In this document: positions 40,753-45,628 of the stretch, one piece after another
Layout of the letters: every line of letters begins with the position of its first letter
Numbering within the stretch: the stretch's first letter is position 1
Source of the DNA: Microgenomates group bacterium RBG_16_45_19
Lineage (GTDB): Bacteria > Patescibacteriota > Microgenomatia > UBA1400 > RBG-16-45-19
Length of the DNA stretch: 45,628 nucleotides
Assembly (NCBI GenBank): GCA_001803415.1
Contig: MHDC01000006.1
Span: 1 to 45,628, forward strand
Reading direction: 5' to 3'
Translations under genes and position numbers: made by a program
The notes under the pieces: model-generated
Told to the model about the DNA's origin: nothing
Seen by the model: only the letters and a program-made list of their open reading frames with translations
Databases searched by the model: none

Positions 40753-41442
40753 CTATGAGCGCAGTGAACGGAAGCTGCATGACAGCAAGGTCATCGGGAG
40801 CAGGGCGCCAAATAGGCCAAAGTAAGCGATGCTGCCCAAGTCGGTGAAGGTTATTTGGGTGGGGACAGCGAAAAATAAGGCCAGGGTACCGCCTAGGGCT
40901 TGGCCGAGTAAAAATACAAAGGTTTGGTCGCGGGCAGGCACTTTCGCAGCTCGATGACAAACATCTTGGAAGCCGGAAGCAATGGCCGCTCCCAGGCTTA
41001 AAATTGCCCCTAAAGTTAAGGTAATAGTGGCTTGACCGGGTAGGTTGAGGACCAGGGTGAGGCCAAGTAAACCAGTAATGGCGGCAAATAAGTGGTGGGG
41101 GCGGGGTCTTTCACGGATAAGTAAGGGAGCAAAGAGCATGGCAAACAGGGGGGCTAAGTTATGGATGATCATGGCTGGGGCGACAGGATAGATTTGGAGA
41201 GCTTTAAACCAAAAGAGGCCTTTGAAGGCAGCAGCGGCCATGATTCCTAAAATAGGCCAGGTAAACCGGGTACTGACTGGTTGACGGTTGAATAAACTAC
41301 CAGCATAGACCAGACATAAAGCCAGAATAGAGCCCAGGCTGATGTAGATGCCTACAGGCAGATCGACCCGATTAAAGAACACCGCCAGGCTGCTCCAGAG
41401 AGCGAAGGCGGTCAAAGCCTGGGCAATACCAATTTTAGTCAT
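40753..41442 (-). CDS. EamA/DMT-family transporter, C-terminally short
   Basis: A 229-residue protein with about seven or eight spans. The first EamA repeat is complete ('ALTAFALWSSLAVFF' to 'LFAMLFAPLLIRERP'). The second starts at 'LGAILSLGAAIASGFQDV' but ends abruptly after 'LFGALLPMTLLSCSFRSLRS', about 60 residues short of the usual 290. The last residues are hydrophilic and unlike the family, which suggests a frameshift or deletion at the end. The stop is 3 bp from the convergent gene's stop. It is probably impaired unless it assembles with a partner. Confidence 0.75.
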   Translation of the reverse strand: MTKIGIAQALTAFALWSSLAVFFNRVDLPVGIYISLGSILALCLVYAGSLFNRQPVSTRFTWPILGIMAAAAFKGLFWFKALQIYPVAPAMIIHNLAPLFAMLFAPLLIRERPRPHHLFAAITGLLGLTLVLNLPGQATITLTLGAILSLGAAIASGFQDVCHRAAKVPARDQTFVFLLGQALGGTLALFFAVPTQITFTDLGSIAYFGLFGALLPMTLLSCSFRSLRS

Positions 41443-41539
41443 AGGGGTGTGTATAATTTTGTCGGAGTCTACTTGACTGATCTATTTATTTCAAGGAAAA
41501 ATATGTGTATATATGTAAGGAAATGAATGGAGGACGAAA

Positions 41540-42109
41540 ATGCTAACGGTGTTTTTTACGGCTTCATACGCAGGCAAATCCGATTACCAGTCTGAATACG
41601 ACGCGGTGCTCAAAGCATTGCGGGGCTTTAGGCTGAATTTGATCGGGACGGAGGTGGGTAATTACCAGGAGTTTTTACCAGAGAAACTGAGGGCTAGGTT
41701 AAAGACTGAGCCGAAGCTACTACATTATGAAGCCATTAGGCATGGGATTGCGATAGCCGACGCGGTGGTGATGGAAGTTTCTCAGGAGGATTTTCAGTTG
41801 GGGCACGAGGCAACGATGGCCGTTGACGCCAAAAAACCGACTTTATGTTTGTCGGTCCGGGAAGATTGGAGCCAAAAGATCAAGCACGAATACTTTTTTG
41901 GGGCCAAGTATCAGCCAGGGGAGGTGGCTGGAGTGATTCAGGATTTTTTGGTGAGGGTGAGGGAGATGAGCCGAGCCAAGCGGTTTAACTTATTTGTGTA
42001 TCCGCATCAGATGGAATACTTGGAGCAAACGGCCAAAACCGAGGGAGTAAGCGTAGCCCAGTACTTGCGAAAATTGATCAATACCGACAAGCAGTTGAAG
42101 GGGGAGTAG
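41540..42109 (+). CDS. Nucleoside deoxyribosyltransferase-like domain fused to an RHH domain
   Basis: A 189-residue protein. Residues 1-140 have the Rossmann-like layout of nucleoside 2-deoxyribosyltransferases and related TIR-like hydrolases: 'LTVFFTASYAGK' first strand, 'AIADAVVMEVSQED' with Asp74, and 'QLGHEATMAVDAKKPTLCL', where Glu90 aligns with the catalytic Glu. Residues 146-183 are a ribbon-helix-helix unit ('KRFNLFVYPHQMEYLEQTAKTEGVSVAQYLRKLI' region). GGAGG lies 9-13 nt before the ATG. A nucleotide-glycosidase-type fold tied to a DNA-binding unit suggests a nucleotide-sensing repressor or a self-regulated effector. Confidence 0.72.
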   Translation: MLTVFFTASYAGKSDYQSEYDAVLKALRGFRLNLIGTEVGNYQEFLPEKLRARLKTEPKLLHYEAIRHGIAIADAVVMEVSQEDFQLGHEATMAVDAKKPTLCLSVREDWSQKIKHEYFFGAKYQPGEVAGVIQDFLVRVREMSRAKRFNLFVYPHQMEYLEQTAKTEGVSVAQYLRKLINTDKQLKGE

Positions 42110-42186
42110 GGGGCTTGATGGCTAAGAGGTTTATGGTAAGGCTTTAAGTTTGTGGCCGGAGATGTAGGCGAAGGGCTTACCAAATA

Positions 42187-42210
42187 TTGTCAACTTTGGA
42201 CAACTTTTTT
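42187..42210 (+). terminator. Intrinsic terminator after the RHH-fusion gene
   Basis: TTGTC (42187-42191) and GACAA (42199-42203) form a 5-bp stem with a 7-nt loop, followed by C and T6 (42205-42210). It lies 78 nt after the stop and just before the convergent gene's end. Confidence 0.5.
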
Positions 42211-42233
42211 AGGGGGAGGTAGGTGAATAATAA

Positions 42234-42929
42234 CTAGAGGGAAGGAGTATCCCCACTGGGAGGGGGAGTTGGGGTAGTTTTGAGGGCGCCGCCCAGAGGG
42301 CTGGGCTCTGCCCGGAGGGTGGGGATGGGGACGGGGTTGGCCGGCAGGACTTCGAGGTCGGTGGCGTCGGAGACGACCAGGATCCGGGTGCCCTTGTTAT
42401 AGTTACCGACAGCCATGATACGGCGGCCGACTAAGGGGGCGAGGTTGAGGTTGGGGGGAACTTCCAACGTAATGGCTTCGGCGCTGGTGGTGACTAAGTA
42501 ATAATGGGCGGCGGAGACTTGAAGTTTGCCGGAAAAAGCCGTTTCCCGCCAGGGACTAGGAGTGGGACTGGGCGCCATGGTGGGGTTAGCCAGCATGGGG
42601 ACGTACTGGATGAGCGGTTCGGGGATAGTCAGACGGCCGAGGCCAAAACCAATACCGGAGACGATCAAGGTCAAGGTCATGGCGGTTAAGGGTTTGATTT
42701 GGAGGGTGAGCTTGATGCCTTCATTGCCGACCAGTTTTTTCCACCAGGCTTTGAGGTAGGTCACCGGATTGGTCAATTGAAAGGAGAACAGCGGGGGAAG
42801 CGTTGATTTGGATTGCTTGATTTTGGTGACGGTTTTAGTGACAGTGGGTGGGCCGCCCTGGTTAGGTTTGAGGGTAGACTTAGTTTCGATCGATTCCAGG
42901 TTGAGCGGAGGAAAGGGGGCAGAGTCCAT
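42234..42929 (-). CDS. Single-span membrane protein with external beta domain
   Basis: A 231-residue protein. A Lys/Thr/Pro-rich cytoplasmic N-terminus (1-75), one span ('AMTLTLIVSGIGFGLGRLT', about 83-101), a Pro/Ser/Thr linker and a small beta domain ('FSGKLQVSAAHYYLVTTSAEAITLEVPPN' region to 'VGRRIMAVGNYN...RILVVSDATDLEVL') resembling an OB-like fold. A Pro-rich tail follows. No family recognised. The start follows TAGAGT by 6 nt. Confidence 0.68.
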   Translation of the reverse strand: MDSAPFPPLNLESIETKSTLKPNQGGPPTVTKTVTKIKQSKSTLPPLFSFQLTNPVTYLKAWWKKLVGNEGIKLTLQIKPLTAMTLTLIVSGIGFGLGRLTIPEPLIQYVPMLANPTMAPSPTPSPWRETAFSGKLQVSAAHYYLVTTSAEAITLEVPPNLNLAPLVGRRIMAVGNYNKGTRILVVSDATDLEVLPANPVPIPTLRAEPSPLGGALKTTPTPPPSGDTPSL

Positions 42930-42935
42930 GCTTTA

Positions 42936-42965
42936 ACTCTAGGAGATGGGAGGAAGCCGAGTCAA
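42936..42965 (-). promoter_or_regulatory. Promoter of the 231-aa membrane protein
   Basis: On the minus strand TTGACT (42965-42960), an 18-bp spacer and TAGAGT (42941-42936), then 6 nt to the ATG at 42929. Leaderless type. Confidence 0.5.
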
Positions 42966-42976
42966 GTGGCGGTGCG

Positions 42977-43567
42977 TTATAAAGGCAGGACTTTGATGAG
43001 GTAGCCTTGGCCCTTGAGAACGGGGAGGCGAATGAAGGGTAGAGTTTGACAGTCATAACTTACCCACTGGCCATTTTGATACCAATCGACCTGAGCCACT
43101 TGATTACCGCCGACCATGGGACCACAGAGCTCATCAACGGAAATACCATAATCTTCAGCCACACTGACGCCAATAGCGTTATATCCGACCGGGTAAGTAG
43201 CAGGAAATTCAGCTGACGGAGTCCCTTTAAGAGTGAGACTGGTTGAGCGACTGGCAGTGATCAGATAACCGACGTTGGGCAAGAGGGTAAAGTTAGCCTC
43301 TGCATCCGGTTGAGTGCAGCTGTAGGTTTGCCAGACTAAATCTGAGCTTGATACCGGTAAAGTCTCGATTTTAGTCAGGAGTTTATGGATCTGACACAGT
43401 TTGGCCGCGGTGATATTAGTAGTTAAAGGGGGAGAGATAAAGTTGAGACCGGTGGTGAGAGCCCAGGTAAAACGGGTATAAGGTTGGCTTTGAGCCTGAA
43501 CTTGAGTGGTAAGAAACAGGCATAAGCCTAAAACTAAGGAAATAATCGGCCAACGCAGTCGGGTCAT
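42977..43567 (-). CDS. Secreted protein of unknown function (196 aa)
   Basis: From the ATG at 43567 a signal peptide is clear ('MTRLRWPIISLVLGLCLFL...VQAQS'), with cleavage after 'VQA'. The mature part has paired Cys residues ('LCQIHKLL', 'YSCTQ', 'LCGPM', 'YDCQT') and two repeats of a motif '...LPNVGYLITAS' and '...LKGQGYLIKVLP', typical of small beta domains at the end of CPR surface proteins. The ATG follows TATTAT by 6 nt. It is divergent from the lipoprotein gene with a shared promoter region. Confidence 0.72.
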   Translation of the reverse strand: MTRLRWPIISLVLGLCLFLTTQVQAQSQPYTRFTWALTTGLNFISPPLTTNITAAKLCQIHKLLTKIETLPVSSSDLVWQTYSCTQPDAEANFTLLPNVGYLITASRSTSLTLKGTPSAEFPATYPVGYNAIGVSVAEDYGISVDELCGPMVGGNQVAQVDWYQNGQWVSYDCQTLPFIRLPVLKGQGYLIKVLPL

Positions 43568-43617
43568 ATTTTGATAATATAAATTAATTAGAGGATATTG
43601 TACTACCAAGAATTTGT

Positions 43618-43646
43618 TTGGCAAGCAAGAGTATTTAGTTTACAAT
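43618..43646 (+). promoter_or_regulatory. Promoter of the HEIVH lipoprotein gene
   Basis: TTGGCA (43618-43623), a 17-bp spacer and TACAAT (43641-43646). The ATG at 43664 is 17 nt downstream, leaving a leader of about ten bases without a Shine-Dalgarno sequence. Confidence 0.6.
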
Positions 43647-43663
43647 GCAACCTCTTGATTTAT

Positions 43664-44731
43664 ATGATAAAAGAATTAGGTCAAAGGATAACGGAAAAAT
43701 GGGCTGGGCATTGGTGGCAGGCCTATACAGGGCTAGTGGTGGGGATGTTGGGCTTATTGATCTTACCTGGTTGCGGACCATCAATCGTCACGGTTGAGGC
43801 GGATAGATTACCCACTCAAGCAGTTGATATGGTTACTCCGGTGCCGTCTTGGGAAATTTATCAACAAATGAGGCCGCTGAATGAGGCGGAGTGGGAAATC
43901 CCAAGCCAGTTTTTATCTTGGGCCGGCATCGAGATAACAAGCCAAACTTCATACCGCGATCGTCTACGAGTCGGAACGCGGGGTCAAGTCGAGGAGTTTT
44001 GTGGAGCTGATCAACTACCACTTGATGAGAACGAACAGGTAGCGGGTTGTGTCAGGTTTACGTGGAATGCTACCGGAAGGAATAACTACCTGGATGTAGG
44101 AGTGGTAAGTGATACATCTGGCCCGATCATGAGTATTCATGAAATAGTGCATTTGATTCTAAAGAATCAATTGGAACTAGTCGGTACCAAACCGCCAAGG
44201 CTATTAATCACCGCTCCCAACCAGTGTATTGTGATTCCAGCTAGTCCGGACGCGAATGTCCAGCGCTTTACCTTTAGGGGGGACGATGATTCGGCTTTTT
44301 CCCAGGTCTTAGCGGAAACAACCATGAGTCAGGAGATAGTGGCGGAACTGGTCACTTGGTTGTATTGGTCAACTTACGGAGGACCGAGCGTGGTAAGTGC
44401 CTATGATTATAATGAGGTGGAGTCTTTTGCCTGGCTGGCAAAACAAGCCGCAATTGATCCAGATTGGGCTCAAGACACGGTTAAAGAAGTCACAGTCAAT
44501 AATTCGCTGGAACAATTTTTGAATGATGTCGGGGGAAGATTGAGGGCAGGTGGTTGGTTTCTGGAAGAGCCAAGTGACTTAGAAGCAGGCTTAGCCTGGG
44601 TCTTTGAGTTATTGGGGACTGGGGGTCTGAACCCTGAATGGCGGGCTAATTTGCCGTTTTCAACCCGTCAGTTAAATTTAGAGGATGCCTGTAAGGCTCG
44701 ATATAATCCAGAGTTGATGCAGACACCTTAA
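43664..44731 (+). CDS. Lipoprotein with an HEIVH zinc-protease-like motif
   Basis: A 355-residue protein from the ATG at 43664; a longer frame from 43598 starts upstream of the promoter and is rejected. A hydrophobic segment ends in the lipobox 'LPGC' (Cys37), so it should be lipid-anchored outside. 'IMSIHEIVHLILKNQ' (159-163) fits HExxH of zincin metalloproteases. A third ligand could be a Glu in 'MSQEIVAELVTWLYW' or 'YNEVESFAWL'. The domain otherwise matches nothing I know. It may cut surface or host-cell proteins; the activity is inferred from the motif only. Confidence 0.7.
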   Translation: MIKELGQRITEKWAGHWWQAYTGLVVGMLGLLILPGCGPSIVTVEADRLPTQAVDMVTPVPSWEIYQQMRPLNEAEWEIPSQFLSWAGIEITSQTSYRDRLRVGTRGQVEEFCGADQLPLDENEQVAGCVRFTWNATGRNNYLDVGVVSDTSGPIMSIHEIVHLILKNQLELVGTKPPRLLITAPNQCIVIPASPDANVQRFTFRGDDDSAFSQVLAETTMSQEIVAELVTWLYWSTYGGPSVVSAYDYNEVESFAWLAKQAAIDPDWAQDTVKEVTVNNSLEQFLNDVGGRLRAGGWFLEEPSDLEAGLAWVFELLGTGGLNPEWRANLPFSTRQLNLEDACKARYNPELMQTP

Positions 44732-44976
44732 GTCCGTTCCGGGTTAATACCGAGTAGCCACAGGACTTGTTCTTTTTTATAGCGGCGGTCACCGCGAGAG
44801 TTGATGCGAATGGCCGGCAGTTTGCCCCGCTTGCCCCAGCGTTTAATGGTCAGGGGGGAGACGCGGAGGATTTCGGCGACTTCGCGGACGGTTAATAAAT
44901 CGGGTAAGTTGTACAGATCTAGGTCTCGTTTGGTTCTGGGTTGAGGATTGTGGGTGATAGCATCGCTTTGTATCAT
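44728..44976 (-). CDS. Small excisionase/MerR-type HTH protein
   Basis: An 82-residue protein consisting mainly of one HTH ('LLTVREVAEILRVSPLTIKRWGKRGKLPAIRINSRGDRRYKKEQV' region). AAAGGA lies 6-11 nt before the ATG. It has no membrane part, unlike the two larger proteins of the same HTH type at 26422 and 31102. It overlaps the end of the convergent lipoprotein gene by 4 bp. It may be a local regulator; no phage or integrase gene is nearby. Confidence 0.82.
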   Translation of the reverse strand: MIQSDAITHNPQPRTKRDLDLYNLPDLLTVREVAEILRVSPLTIKRWGKRGKLPAIRINSRGDRRYKKEQVLWLLGINPERT

Positions 44977-45146
44977 TTAGTCCTTTATGAGTTAGGTATT
45001 GATATATTTATTCTTGGGATTAAAGTATCAAACCATGCGCTTTAATGTCAAGTAGGGAATGAGCTAGAGTTGAGCTTGACTATTTTTAGAATGATTGATC
45101 GTGTTTAAATGTTTGAGTGATAACTCATGGTCTGATTTGTTACTTT

Positions 45147-45174
45147 TTGATATGTTTATGAAGTTAGATATAAT
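45147..45174 (+). promoter_or_regulatory. Promoter of the small lipoprotein gene
   Basis: TTGATA (45147-45152), a 16-bp spacer and consensus TATAAT (45169-45174), 9 nt before the ATG at 45184. Leaderless type. Confidence 0.6.
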
Positions 45175-45183
45175 GACCACCTG

Positions 45184-45591
45184 ATGTTTAATAAGGAACA
45201 GCTATTTGTCAGGGAAAAGTTGATAAAGTGGAGCATCTTATCAGTGTTAGCGATAGGCTTATTAGGCCTGGTGGGGTGTACCCAAGGGACTGGGTGGGCT
45301 GAGGGGATGAATGATTGTTTACCCCAGCAGGTGTTTATGGCTAATAACGGCTTTTTTAAGATGAAAATTGGGGATAACACCCGGACTTTTAGTAATACTC
45401 AATGGCAAGAAAAAGGCTTACCCTTAGCGGCCACTCTGGAAGGTCATTTAAAAAATACAAAATTTAAGAGAGACGGGATTGAGTGGACACTTTATGATTA
45501 TATGGCTCACCAGGGCTATGCGCCAGTGAGGTGGGGTAACCATTCAGGATTTAACAAAGGGGATTTGACATTCCCTCAAGATCCAGGTTAG
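45184..45591 (+). CDS. Small lipoprotein of unknown function (135 aa)
   Basis: A 135-residue protein. A basic N-terminus, a hydrophobic segment ('WSILSVLAIGLLGLVGC') and a lipobox with Cys32 indicate lipid anchoring. The mature part contains one further Cys and many aromatic residues ('WTLYDYMAHQGYAPVRWGNHSGF'). No domain recognised. Nothing else is seen between its stop and the window end. Confidence 0.7.
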   Translation: MFNKEQLFVREKLIKWSILSVLAIGLLGLVGCTQGTGWAEGMNDCLPQQVFMANNGFFKMKIGDNTRTFSNTQWQEKGLPLAATLEGHLKNTKFKRDGIEWTLYDYMAHQGYAPVRWGNHSGFNKGDLTFPQDPG

Positions 45592-45628
45592 ACTGAATGT
45601 CCTGATGAATCTGCCCTTAAATCAGTTT

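Noticed and set aside
1-45628. CRISPR array or complete insertion sequence
   Set aside because: No regularly spaced repeats were seen, and the only transposase piece lacks its catalytic core and terminal inverted repeats.
1-45628. Alternative genetic code (TGA recoded)
   Set aside because: TGA ends several clear genes at the expected place (for instance at 7521 and 10920), and Trp in conserved motifs is TGG.

Overview
The window looks like a chromosomal segment of a Candidate Phyla Radiation (Patescibacteria) bacterium, most likely a Microgenomates-type lineage. This is an inference. It rests on short, tightly packed genes with the standard code (TGA is used as a stop), many small membrane and secreted proteins of unknown function, type IV pilin-like proteins, single-domain receivers next to histidine kinases, phage-tail-like beta-rich surface proteins, and the lack of biosynthetic or respiratory genes. 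No rRNA gene, ribosomal protein gene, complete mobile element or CRISPR array is visible.

Layout. 0-5.2 kb: a 940-aa phage-structural-like protein (minus strand), the first codons of a following gene at the window edge, and a divergent secreted FN3/Ig/thioredoxin-fold protein. 5.3-11.4 kb: a signalling block with an orphan receiver, a Cache membrane sensor without output, a PAS-CBS protein, a CHASE4-PAS histidine kinase and its receiver. 11.4-13.0 kb: a degraded surface-protein fragment and an AbiE-type toxin-antitoxin pair with a perfect palindromic operator. 13.1-18.7 kb: three type IV pilin-like genes followed directly by a second kinase/receiver pair. 18.8-20.0 kb: a PIN/RHH toxin-antitoxin pair, an antitoxin remnant and an unknown gene. 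20.1-24.0 kb: a winged-helix regulator, a LytR_C-domain membrane protein and a third kinase/receiver pair. 24.0-26.9 kb: a tight six-gene minus-strand operon of membrane, coiled-coil and phage-like proteins. 27-29.1 kb: a truncated transposase, a guanylate-kinase-like protein, tRNA-Pro(CGG), tRNA-Arg(CCT) and a broken tRNA-like sequence. 29.1-32.1 kb: a PEGA/beta-propeller membrane protein and a membrane-anchored tandem-HTH protein. 32.1-34.3 kb: an A+T-rich gene desert with a nested stem-loop element. 34.3-38.7 kb: mreB, a WecG/TagA glycosyltransferase, a PIN/Phd toxin-antitoxin pair and a GT-C membrane glycosyltransferase. 38.7-45.6 kb: a winged-helix/PEP-utiliser fusion, an EamA transporter fragment, a deoxyribosyltransferase-like/RHH fusion, two envelope proteins, a lipoprotein with an HEIVH motif, a small HTH protein and a small lipoprotein.

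How it works together. The theme is cell envelope and surface contact: pilins, phage-like surface proteins, MreB, glycosyltransferases, LytR_C and PEGA proteins, under three kinase/receiver systems whose receivers have no output domain. Gene starts fall into two classes. Genes inside operons usually have Shine-Dalgarno sequences. First or solitary genes usually have a -10 hexamer only 6-11 nt before the start codon, which implies leaderless mRNAs. Three of these promoters are overlaid by perfect palindromes in front of a gene that encodes its own likely DNA-binding protein.
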